Source of the DNA: Cryptomeria japonica
Taxonomy: Eukaryota > Streptophyta > Pinopsida > Cupressales > Cupressaceae
NCBI RefSeq assembly: GCF_030272615.1
Contig: NC_081413.1
Coordinates: 565,703,010-565,767,009 of the forward strand
Direction of reading: 5' to 3'
DNA: 64,000 nt
Shown: piece by piece, positions 44,991 through 56,230 of the stretch
Layout: every line of letters starts with the position of its first letter
How positions within the stretch are numbered: position 1 is the first letter of the stretch
Made by a program: the position numbers and the translations under genes
Notes under the pieces: generated by a model
What the model was told of the DNA's origin: nothing
The model's database searches: none
The model's input: only the letters and a program-made list of their open reading frames with translations

Positions 44991-46350
44991 ATCCTGTCAT
45001 AGGATATAACTCTTGTGCTGGTGCATGAATTAGATTTCCATGGATCTGACATTGTTTACATTTTCTAGCACAGGTGAATGAATCTGTTTCCATAGTAGGC
45101 CAAAAGTAACCCATATGAATAAGTTTCTTAGCCAATGTTAAACCACTTGAGTGTGTACCACAAATACCCGCATGAATGTCATTAAGAACTCTCTCAGATT
45201 CATCTTTTTCAAGACATCTCAATAATGTACCATCTAGACCACGCCTATATAGGATATAAGCAATAATGGTATAGCGAGAGGACTGACAGATAAAGTTTCT
45301 TCGTTGATTATGAGATAATTTAGGAGGAAGGATATGATCTTTCAAATATTGGTAGGTTTGACCGTATAAGGATTGACTGGTTCCTGATATATGGCAAATT
45401 TGATAGGTATGCTGGGACTGGATGGTAGGGGTTAAGATATCTTCCACGAGAAATTCGTAATGCTGTTGATTCTCTTTATTTTGCAAGAGAGATTCTATTG
45501 TAGCCATTGCATCTGCTTCTTTGTTTTCATTTCTGGGAATCTGAGTGAATGTGATTTCTTTAAAATGTCCTTTAAACTCATCCACTAGCTGTTTGTATGG
45601 CATAAGCTTATCGTCCTTTATTTGATATTCATCATTTATTTGATTGATGACAAGTTGTGAATCACCATAGACATGTAGTTCTTTGACATTCCATTCAATG
45701 GCCATTTTGAGCCCTATAGCCAATGCTTCATACTCTGCAGTATTATTGGTGCATGGAAATCGCAGTTGATACGATTTTGGAATTGTGTGTCCTTGCGGTG
45801 TGATAAAAAAGATTCCTGCACCTGATCCATAGTGAGTATAAGAACCATCAAAGTATAGTTCCCAAAAGTTTGTACTTACTGTCAAGATATTTGCATCAGG
45901 AAATTCAATGTGCAAAGGCATGTTATTTTGTAGAGGTGCATCAGCCAATTGATCAGCAATGACTTGTCCCTTGATAGCTTTCCAATCAACATATTCTATC
46001 TCGAATTCACTCAATATCATAACCCATTTGGCTAGTCTCCCTGTTAATGTTGACTTGTTCAACAAATATTTGAGAGGATCTATCTTTTCTATTAGCTTTA
46101 TAGAATGAATCAACATATAATGTCGTAGCTTCTGAGTTGTAAATACAACTGCTAGACATATCTTTTCAATTAAGGAATAATTTAAATCATAGCCAACAAG
46201 TGTTTTGTTGATATAATAAACTGCTCTTTCTTTTCCTTCATCATCATGTTGAGCTAAGAGAGCGCCTAGTGATACACTTGTTCTTGAGACATAGAGTAAC
46301 AATGGTTTCCCTTTGATTGGTGATATCAGTATTGGAGGACTCATAAGATA
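44989..46350 (-). pseudogene. Tat dual RNase H and integrase zinc-binding domain
   Basis: An open frame of 451 codons. The first RNase H-like part (residues about 10-125) has LLLYVSRTSVSLGALL and YSLIEK. The second, the Tat-specific archaeal-type RNase H (about 165-290), has FDGSYTHYGSGAG, NNTAEYEALAIGL, YGDSQLV and NKEADAMA with all four acidic residues. It is followed by an HHCC zinc finger (HAGICGTH...CKQC). A TAA just upstream (near 46346) separates it from the reverse transcriptase. Confidence 0.93.
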
Positions 46351-48240
46351 TTATTTTATTTGCAAGAAAGCTTTTTCACATGTTATATCCCATTTGAATA
46401 GAACATTTTTATGTAGAAGATGAGTAAATGGAAGACATCTATTGGCCAATTGAGAAACAAATCTCCTGATTGATTGCAACCTTCCTTGTAAAGATCGCAA
46501 TTGACTTATGTTCTTAGGTGACTCCATCTCCATGATAGCTTTAATTTTTCCAGGATCTACTTCAATGGCACAAGCTGATATAATGTACCCAAGGATCTTT
46601 CCAGAGGTTACCCCAAATGCACATTTCTTTGGATTTAATCTCAATTGATATCTTTCCAGCCTGTCAAAAATCTTGCTTAAAATGTTCAAATGTTCTTTTC
46701 TTGTGTGAGATTTTGCAAGTATTTCATCGACATAATCTTCCATAAATGTATGCATCATATCATGGAAAATTGTTGCTATAGCCCTTTGATAAGTTGCTCC
46801 TGCATTTTTAAGCCCAAATTGCATAACATTCCAGCAATATGTTCCCCATGCATAGGTGAAAGTTGTCTCCTCCCAATCTTTAGGTGCGATTTTTATTTGA
46901 TTATATCCTAAGAAGCCATCCATTGATGAAAACATCTCATGTCCTGCTGATAAGTCCACTATGATATCAATATTTGGTAGCGGGAAATCATCTTTTGGAC
47001 ATGCTTTATTGAGATCTCTGAAATCTGTACAAACCCTTACGCTTTTATCTGGTTTTGATACTGGTACAATACTTGAAACCCATTCTGGATAAGCTACTGG
47101 TCTTATGAAACCCACTTCTAATAGTTTCTTGAGCTCAATTTTTACAAGGAGAGCAATATGCGGATGCATCTTTCTTAGCTTCTGCTTGACACGTTTAAAT
47201 TTTAAATCCGCATTAAGATGATGCATGATAAGATCTAGGTTAAGTCCTGGCATATCTGCATAAGACCAAGCAAAATTTATTTGTCTTTGCTTAAAGAATT
47301 CCATATATTCTTTCCTCTCTCTTTCTGATAATGAGGTAGCAAAATGAAGTATTCTAGGATCCTTTGATATATCAATGTTTACTGCTTCTATTGGTTCTAT
47401 CAGGATAGCCGATCTCTCTTGAAAATATGTAGGAAAAATGTCAAACTTTCCATCTTCTGGTGCCTCGAGGAGGTGTTCACCATCAGATACATCCTTTGTT
47501 TTCTCTTTTGATTGATCTAATGTTGCCATGAAATGGTTTTCCATAATAGGTCTCTTTCCTTGTTTTATTTCATTTTTGCGACTGGAAAGTTTGGCATTCT
47601 CCTGTCTATGAGAAACATCACTTGATTCTGCAATGGAAGATATCTTAGGTGGGATGGGTTCAACAACGTTAAGGTATATGACTAAATCATGATCATTGGA
47701 AAAGACATTCAGTTCAGGGTTGTCTAAATTATCCCAATCAACTAGTTCAGAATGAAGAAGGGGTAAATCATAATCACTGTCATCATTAGGTATTTCAACG
47801 TTCATGACATAATGATCATAATTTGACATAGAATAGGTATTGTCATAGATTAGATGTTTTTGAGGATTGTCTTTCTCAAACATTTTTGAATTAGTCTTAA
47901 TGAAGTTTATATTAGTATTTTGTAGTTCACACTCAAGTGTTTCTTCAATTGACATTTGTCCCTTAAATGAATGGATTATATCAACACACACGTCTTTGAT
48001 ACTGCAAATTCCTTCTTGATTGACCTCATCTGCATTTTGAAGTTGATATACTTGTGTACATGATAAAGAAGATTCTTTTAATAGATTTTGTCTCCTTTCA
48101 AACTCAGCTTCTTCTGGACTAATAGTTAGTCCAACTTGACTATCTCTTAGTTCTTCTATGGTTCTTCCATATCTGATCCATGTTTTGCACTTCTTGTGGA
48201 ACTGCTTCTCTATTTTTGTCATTCCCTTTTCTTTTCGCAT
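46351..48240 (-). pseudogene. Tat reverse transcriptase with YVDE in place of YVDD
   Basis: An open frame of 629 codons. Its first 300 are a poorly conserved acidic linker; the reverse transcriptase follows with AYPEWVSSIVPVSKPD, RVCTDFRDLNKACPKDDFPLP, FSSMDGFLGYNQI, FGLKNAGATYQR and FDRLERYQLRLNPKKCAFG. The catalytic box reads YVDE: the second Asp is Glu (codon GAA, 46723-46725). This needs a transversion, unlike the C-to-T decay elsewhere, and would be expected to cripple the enzyme. The ORF itself is otherwise long and intact. Confidence 0.95.
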
Positions 48241-49260
48241 ACCCCTCTTTTCTCTGAATTCTAAGTTTCTCTTGTCTTCTTTCTAATTTCATTTTTTGTT
48301 CTGCAATAGACACATCTTCTTTTGTGATAGCTACTTGATCTTCATTGTGTTCTTTACTTGATGTAGTAGATAAGACATCTGGTTCCGATTCATACTCTTT
48401 GGAATCTATCTCTGAATCTTGATCTAAGATTACTCCACTATACCGTACTGGAATGTTGTATGGTGCAAAAAGTTCTCTTATTTCTGTCATCTCTATCCTT
48501 ACTGCTTCTGGAATATCTTGTTCAGATTTTGCCTTTGTTTGTATTTTCAAAACTTGTTGACAAGATTTTTCATCACCTGGGATGAAAATCTCCCCTTCTT
48601 TCTTTTCATGTTCTTCTTTCTCTTTTTGTTTATTGGTTACTGTTTTGGCCACTTGATGTAGCTTTTCTTGCCAATTTTCTTCTTTAGAAACTGATTTCTT
48701 TTACCATTTTTGCTGTTGATGATTATGTTGTTTTTTATTAGACTTTAGATATCCTAAGCTAGATTTATCTTCTGTGGATTGTGAGTGCGGATGAATAGGT
48801 TCTGAAATACCTTGATGTTGCTTACCAATTGGTCCTTTTCCTTCATATCCCATCTTTTGTATGATTTCATATCCTTTTCCATATTTTTTTATGGGAATAT
48901 TGACTTCTGTTGATGTCGCTATAGTTTTATCTTCATCTTTGTACAACTAGCCAAGAATGTCTTTGTCTTCATTTTCTTCTTCAAGAGTTCCAACACTAAC
49001 AAATGTCCCTTTAAACATATGTTTTGATTTTTCTGATGACTTTGATTGAATATCTGTAGGCTTTCCATATGACTTAGGGGAAAGTGGAAAATTATTCAAA
49101 GAATACTTTCCCATCCCTTCATCATTTAACTTGAGCTTTTCTTCAAAAGTTTCCCATAACTTTGCTTGAATTTCTTTGGTAGGATATACTGGTTTTCTGT
49201 TATGTGGAACTCTTGTATCTTGTGTTGGCTTCAAATTATTGCAATATTGACTGGAATTTG
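48241..49260 (-). pseudogene. Tat linker region with a G-patch (broken)
   Basis: Three frames, 48140-48652, 48701-48946 and 48947-49234, separated by single stops. The middle frame holds a G-patch at 48794-48883 (YGKGYEIIQKMGYEGKGPIG, then QGISEPI). The others are lysine/glutamate-rich linkers. G-patches are glycine-rich nucleic-acid-binding motifs, also known next to retroviral-type proteases. Confidence 0.78.
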
Positions 49261-49273
49261 CAATTGTAGTGAT

Positions 49274-49774
49274 TTATTTTCCTTCATGAGGAAATTTTAC
49301 ACATTGATGATATGTAGAAGGAACTGTTTGCATCTTGTGAATCCATGGTCTTCCTAGAAGAATGTTGTAGGAGAGATTCAAATCTAAAACTTGACACAAT
49401 GTATCCTTTTCCACAGGTCCTATCCTTCTTGGTAGCACAACAGCTCCTTTAGAAGAATGTTCTGCTTCATCGTAAGCCTTGATGGTTATTTTCTTTCTCG
49501 GGTCTACTGCATTCTCTGAATATCCCAAAGCTTTTATCAAACTCAATGCACAAATGTTTAAGCCATCTCCTCCATCTATGAGTACACATTTGACACAAGT
49601 TTTATTAATGGAGACTTCAACATGTAAAGGAGCATTGTGATGATGTTGTAAGGATGCATCATCATTTTCAGAAAATGATAAGCAATGAGGAGCTATAAGA
49701 TGTCCTACCATGTTTTGGAACTGATCTACATCCAAATCTTTTGAAACTGTTGTTTCCACTAAAGCTTTTTCCAA
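49274..49774 (-). pseudogene. Tat aspartic protease region
   Basis: The active-site motif CVLIDGGDGLNIC has its catalytic Asp near 49574-49576, and YNILLGRPWIHKMQ follows. A family-typical Ser in the GGSG turn is Asp here. The frame is open for 166 codons between a stop upstream near 49775 and one downstream near 49273. Confidence 0.85.
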
Positions 49775-49777
49775 AAT

Positions 49778-51627
49778 TTATTTATGCATAGGTGAAACCT
49801 TGAGAAGTTCAATAATTGATATTTGAGCGGGTATTCGTTGTAATTGCTCCACTAAATTGTATTGTTGAGATGTGGACATTGAGTCTTTTTCTATACCTAG
49901 AAAGGTAACCTTTTCTTTGCTTCTCGTGATAACGTTGATTGGTTCTGAAGATGGATTTTCGTTAACAATAATCACATTTACTACATCATCGTATGCATAA
50001 GTGTAATTCACTTTGGTTTTTCCTTTGTCATTTTCTAATTGGGATGATTCACCTTTATCATAGTTCGGAAGTGGAGTTTTAAAAGCCAAGTGTGATTCAT
50101 TTGTCTTATGGCTATCCACTGTGATGGTTCCATTATCAATTAGATCTTGGATAATGTGTTTCAATCTTTGACAATCATTTGTTAGGTGTCCTTTATTCCG
50201 ATGATAATTGCAAAAATGATTGTCATTCCACCAATTTGGCTTGACTGGTGGTTCATAAATTCTTGCTTCTGGTAAAATAATCAATTTGTTAGCAAGCAAA
50301 GTTTTTAGAGCTGATTCTAAAGATTCTCCAATGTTTGTGAATTTTCTCCGAGGATTAGAGAAAAAGGACTTGGCTTTATTGTTTTCTAGATTGTTATTTC
50401 TTGGGATTTGACTTGATAGATTTAAAATTGGTTGTTGTTGTTTTGTAGTATTGTTATCATCATTTCCTTCATTGCTGACATTCCTATTCTTTGACTAGAA
50501 CTTGGGTTTGTCATTGTTGTTGTTGTTGTTGTTGTTGTTGTATGAATGTTTGTAAAGTTTTAGTTCTCCTTTCTTTACAATTGCGTTCTCTATTTTTAGA
50601 CCATTCTCGATCATTTTGGCGAAAGAGGGAGGGCATTGCATCCTTAGTCGATAAGTCATTTCACTGATAAGATTATCAATGAATATGTCCATTTTTTCTT
50701 GATCAAGTACATCTTGAGGATACCTATAAAACATGCGCTTCCATCATTGTAAGAAGATCAGAAAGGATTCTCCATTCTTTTGTTTAACATTGCAAAGATC
50801 TAGCATTGTTATTTCATTCCTTATATTGTAGGAATATTGTGAAATAAACCTATTCACAAGTTATTCAAAGGATTTGATTCTGGATGGTAATCTTGAAAAC
50901 CACTCCATTGATTGTCCATTTAAACTCCTAGGAAATAGATGCACAAGGTAAGTTTCATCATGAGCAAATTCCATGTTCATAGTACAAAACTCCCTAACGT
51001 GATCTTGAGGATCAAATTTTCCATCGTATTTGTCATATTTAGGAATCTCGCAATGTTGCAGAAATGGTATATATTCAGATTTTTATCAAAGGGGAATGGG
51101 CATATGTCTTCTAATGAATACCTCTTGGAGCTTGTCCCATTTCTCATGTCTTGTATCTATTGTTTTAGAGTTTGTATTTGTTGAGTGAGGCTTGACAATG
51201 GATTATCCGCATAGTTTTTCCTTGTTTCTTCATGAGTTCTCTTATCACTATGCTCTTTTCTTTTGTCATCCTTTTCTTTCCTTGTCTCTTCATTGCTTTC
51301 TTTACTCACATCTTCATTATTCAGCTCATCTGTGTTTTGGGCGTTACTTGCCTCCGCATCTTGTTTCAAGCTTTCCACGTTAAAGTCTTGTGATAGTTTA
51401 GCTCCAGATTTTGCTAGCATTAAGAGATATTTCTCTTTTTGTTTTGCCAACAATTTTTCCATTAGCCTATCAAATTTAAAACCCTGCTCAAGGTCTCTAA
51501 TGGTACTATTGACTGCTTCTTCATCAATAGTTGTAAATCCAAAAGTTTGGAATGTAGGAGTATCTTCTTCCTCCATTTGTTGTTGTTTTCTAAGTTGTTC
51601 GTGTTGTGCTCTAGTCAAAACTGGCAT
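49778..51627 (-). pseudogene. Tat gag (broken)
   Basis: It starts MPVLTRAQHEQLRKQQQ at 51627 and continues as an acidic/lysine-rich coiled-coil-like part to 51157. It then runs through a frame-shifted retrotransposon-gag core (50735-51156), a frame at 50495-50734 ending in nine Asn codons (a GTT run at 50517-50543), and a frame at 49778-50299 with a CX2HX4HX4C knuckle (CNYHRNKGHLTNDC, 50171-50212). Stops and at least one frameshift interrupt it. Confidence 0.85.
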
Positions 51628-53988
51628 GTGATTATCTCAAAAATTGTTTGAAATCTTCAATGGACAAAGTCAATAAGTGATAATTGGTTTAGGAAGATAT
51701 GCCTTGTTGATTTTACCACTATTATTTGTTTGCTGGGATAAAGCGTCTCTTTGTTGGAAGGCACATCTTTGTAAAGTTTCACCATCAAATTCTGTCCCGC
51801 AGCCACGTAAGTAGTGACGAAAATGATGTAGGAATGTCCTATGTCTTAATAAGATCTTGCGATTGATATACAAGAATCTTATTATTTTCTGAGTAGCTTT
51901 ATAACTGGGTTTTCTTTTCTTAAGATGATACTTAAAAGTCATATAAGCATTTGAAAATTCACAAGTTTGATTCCAATGTTGGTGCAATTTTGGTTTTGAT
52001 ATAACCTAGGTTCAAAATAGGAAAGATATATCCAAGATTAGGAACCTAGTATAGATTTGATCAAGCTTCGTGATAGAGGATTTGATTATCCTGATGAGAG
52101 ACTTGATAAAGATGTTGATTTTTGCACTTAAGATGGTTGAATCGATAGCTTGTTAATTGTTGATGTTTATATAACCTTTTGGGTATAACCTATTGGATTA
52201 GTGACCTAGTTGTTTGAAAATACGTGATGGTTTAGAGAAAAACCTACTTCAAGATTTATTTTGGTATTTGATGCTTTGATACTTTGTTTTTGATGTTTCA
52301 AGTGTTTGGAATGCTTTTTATTTTACCCTTTTGATCACACTTTTTTAGTAATTTTTAGGATTTTTGATCTTTTGTAGATGATAATTTTCTTCAATTTTTG
52401 ACCATTTGGAACATGTTACAGAGATAGAAGACACAATGCTTAATAAACCAAATGCACAAGCAAGTACAATCCCTATGGCAGGTTGAGACAATAGTTGTTG
52501 AATCTCACGTGGGGTTTCCCTTAAGGCTACGCTATTCAAAGTGGATATTTAGATGCTTGACCCCACTGGCTCCACCCTTAGCACTGACTTCTTTGACATA
52601 GCTAAGCACCAATTTCCATGAAATCTCCCCATGGAAAAATTTATATCTCTACTAGGAACCGTATGTATGTGAGCCGCTTCAGAGGTCCGACCTCCTGCGC
52701 CAACAACTAGAAGGATTTTGGCAACTAGTACAAGTGGTTTTTATTATAGGCTTCCAATCATGTGGCCATACATGTGGCACTTTCATCTCTGTAAATATAG
52801 AAGGTTCCCATCCTATAGAGGTTACGCTCCATAGGGTTTATGGGGAAACATAGTGTCGGTATGAACTTATCAACACATGTTGTTTGAACTTTCGTCACAA
52901 ACATGATTTATTTATAGTGGATTGGAAAGACTCGGTATTAGCCCATTTCCACTTTAGGTCATTCCCCTCTCACTGGCCCCCTCAAGGTAGCTCAGGAAGG
53001 CATGCCCTCTAAAGGATTTGATTGAAAACATAAAAGAGTGGGTTTGGCTTTTTGATCACCCAATTAAGGGGAGAGCATATACCTACCACTTTCGAGACAT
53101 AGAATACAAGCATTCTTTTTAATCCTTTCAAAGAAATTGTTGGCTAAGTCCTATTCAGAGATGTTGCTCCAAGAAGCATGGTGTTTATTTTAGCCCCACA
53201 TAGCAAATGATTTTCTAAACTAGGAATTGGAAATCCTAGTCAACAAAATGAAAATCATTAAAAAAGTAACTTGCTTTTTAAAAATGGACAAGTTGATTGT
53301 GCTTTTTAACTTGCAAAAATAAGATTGATTGTGCTTTTTACCTTTGCAAGAAAATGAAATATTGTTGGTCTTTTTAGAGCCCAAAATTTGAGACGTGAAT
53401 CCTTACTTTGCAAGAAAGTAAATGTTTGATTTGTTGTTCTTTTTACCTTGCAAATGTGATTATATTTTAGAGCCCAAAAACAAGTGAGGTACTTTTTAGA
53501 ACACCAAATTGAAAATGAATTTCTTTTTACCCAAAAGGAAATATGAGTTCTTTTTAACCAACTTTGAAAAAGCTAGAAAAGAAATCACTAAATTGTAACT
53601 TAACTCCTCTAAATCTGCAAGAAACTGTTAGAAACCTGCAATAAGAAAAGAAGTTATTAAAAATCAAAAACCTTAGGTGGGCTTCCACAAGCCTAATTTC
53701 AAATCATGGTTACAAATTTTTCACTCCTGATCCTGAAATGCCCTAAAATTTGACTAAGTCTGAAATTTGGAGAATCTTCCAAAAACTAGATTTTGTATTA
53801 TAACTCCTAGAGGTCTGAAACCTCTCTCAAACATCCTGACAATATATATGGAATATAACTTAAAGTATAAGAAAGAGAAAAGAGAAGAGGAAATGTCACT
53901 TATACTTAAATGTTATATTCCATATATATTACCCTTGCACAAGCCTAATTTCAACATTTGATTTAAAAAAAATTGCACTCTATTTCAA
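51628..53988 (-). other. Tat 5' leader
   Basis: About 2.4 kb with no coding potential. It holds degenerate repeats of GTGCTTTTTACCTTGCAA-type words at 53270-53560. Long leaders are usual in Tat elements. RNA packaging and dimerisation signals would lie here but cannot be recognised by eye. Confidence 0.6.
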
Positions 53989-54270
53989 ATGCGCTATCTT
54001 AGAGAACATATGCGCTAAAATAATTGTCAAATGTGCTAACCCATCTGTCAAATGTGTTAACCTACATTACAAAAGTGCTAACCTATGTTCAAAGCGCTAA
54101 CCTACGATGCAAATGCGCTAACCTATGATGCAAATGCGTAGATTTTTAGACAAAAGTGCTAACCTACATGACATATGAGTTAACCTGTGATGCAAATGTG
54201 CTAACCTATGATGCAAATGCGCTAACTTGTGGAACAAAAGTGCTAACTTGCGGAACAAAAGCGCTATTAG
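53989..54270 (-). repeat. Array of TTAGCGC(A/T)-type motifs, minus orientation
   Basis: About fourteen copies of GGTTAGCGCATTTGCAT-like units (read on minus), spaced roughly 20-25 bases apart, lying just inside the 5' LTR and upstream of gag. The same motif in plus orientation lies upstream of the antisense ORF (39429-39640). Confidence 0.88.
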
Positions 54271-54351
54271 ATTTCACACATGCATGAATCTACATTAAAA
54301 ATGCATTAATTTTACTTTTTACGAGATTTTTAAAGGTATATGCGAGGTCCA

Positions 54352-54369
54352 GCCCCACAGTGGGCGCCA
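54352..54369 (-). other. Primer binding site of the Tat element
   Basis: The minus strand reads TGGCGCCCACTGTGGGGC three bases after the 5' LTR, the TGGCGCC-type site usual in plant gypsy elements. Confidence 0.88.
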
Positions 54370-54372
54370 AAA

Positions 54373-55554
54373 TGTGTGAGCTTGAATTTCATCCCCAGGA
54401 TGTTGCCTGCAATAAGTTAGTTTCACAAAATACAAATGGAAATGCATACAGGAAATCCAAAATCCACCAATGAAACTACATGAGATACATATTAAAATAA
54501 AACATTATTTTACCTTCATGGTTTATGTCTCATTGTGTCCTAACTCCACTGTTTCTGGTTGCAGATGGTGTGCTCTCAGATAATGCACTGTTGGCTTTCA
54601 AGATGGCATATGAAGAATGGACTGACAACTTGTAGTTAACTGATACTATGATGCAAATGCTACATGATAATGCTAAAATGATTATGCTAAAATGCTATGT
54701 GATAATTGCTAATTGATATTTGCTATTTCTATTTGCTTCAAAAACTCATGAATGCATATGATTAGCTTGAAGATTATTTTTTTGAAGACTAACTTCCTCT
54801 CAACTGAAGCTATTGATTTTATAGACTTTGAGAGGATAAGATGATGTGGCTCAGATCAACGGTCCTGATCAGATTTGCAAATTTGGATGGTTGTGAGAAA
54901 AGATGAAGGTTGAGAGAAAAGGGGAAGGAGAAGACAAGTGTCACTCATCTCACCTTGACTGGGCTGCTGACTAAGAGAATATAGGGATGGTTGGAGGAAA
55001 TTTAGGCATGAGAGGACAAGTGGACTCAAGTCCTTCCTAAGATGTAGAGGAGTTGGAGAGAATATAGAAAATGGTTATGAAATATGTGTATGTACACAAT
55101 ATTCATTAAGATTGGAAGTTGAAGATAAATGATGAATTAATATTTAAGCAATATTAATTTCTTTAACCACATGCTTGATGAGTTGGCAAAGGGAAGATGA
55201 AGTGGAGATAGAGGGATGAGTTGGAAAATAGAATAATTAATTTAGGAATTATTTAATACTTGAGACTATAGGATAGGAGAATAACTATTAAATATTGGAT
55301 ATTTAATTGTTTGGAGGAGATAATTAAATATTAGATATTTAATTAGCTTGGTTAGAGGAATAATTAAATATTAGATATTTAATTAATTAGAAGAATAGGA
55401 TAAATGAATTAATTAATAAAATATTAATTAATAGAAAGAGATGAAAATAATTAAATAAATTAATCTTTTCAAATTAACTATTTAATAGAAGAATAATATT
55501 AAATAAATATATAATATTTATTAATTGCTCATAGCCAATTTTTAGGTGTATACA
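54373..55554 (-). repeat. 5' LTR of the Tat element (1182 bp)
   Basis: Near-identical to 37746-38930. A possible TATA box on minus (CTATAAAATCAATAGC) lies at about 54815-54824. The outer end is followed by the GATAT duplication. Confidence 0.96.
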
Positions 55555-55559
55555 GATAT

Positions 55560-56230
55560 AATCCAAAAATTCAACTCCATAAAAGAAATTGGAAAAGAAT
55601 GGAGGATTGGAATGACATCAAAGAGATTATTCATAGCAACACTCTTCTAAAGAAGGCAAGAGATCCTCATAAAGGAAACACATGTTCACAAAATAGAAGG
55701 GTTTATTATAAAAGATAGTACTCAATAAAGAAAAAAAAATGATGAATGATCAAAGAATTCCAACACCAAGGAGGAGATCCCAATTAAGGATATGTAATTA
55801 AGATCCCCATTAGGGATGCTTGTTCCAATATGAGAGAAGGAATTCAAATATGAATACACCTCTACAATCAATAAGAAATCCTTATAGTCTAAGACACTAC
55901 TTCACAAAGGAGAAATTTGAATCTTATGAAGGAGAGATATTTGAAATCACTTTTGCCCCCATATATATATAGGGAGAAGAGATGAGATGGAATTTGGCTA
56001 TTATGTTGCTTCCAAAAGTATGATTGCACATAAAATTGTACCATCATGAATGATAATGAGCCCCCAGTGAGCTACCAAAGTCACATAATGATGAGCAATA
56101 TAATAGCCATTAATGTCACTTAAAGACCTGATAGATTGAATGAGGTATTTGAATATGACATATTAAATGCTCTACTATAAGTGAGATTAAAAACATATAT
56201 AAGATGATGAATGTTAAAATGTCTTTAAAA
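55560..56230. other. Outer-element internal sequence without recognisable gene
   Basis: Continues the outer element after the nested insertion. A+T-rich with no domain recognised, and no reverse transcriptase where one would be expected. Confidence 0.5.

Larger units (their letters stand above)
37746..55554 (-). mobile_element. Tat-lineage Ty3/gypsy retrotransposon, 17.8 kb, complete
   Basis: LTRs of 1185 and 1182 bp (TGTGTGAGC...GTGTATACA) are flanked by a perfect GATAT duplication (37741-37745 and 55555-55559). Coding order on minus is gag, protease, G-patch, reverse transcriptase, RNase H, a second RNase H, zinc-finger integrase. Two RNase H domains and large size mark the Tat clade. A plus-strand plant-mobile-domain ORF lies between pol and the 3' LTR. 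In the first 350 bases the LTRs differ at about 15 positions (about 4%), so it is older than the copia element at the left. Many stops make it immobile alone. Confidence 0.95.
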
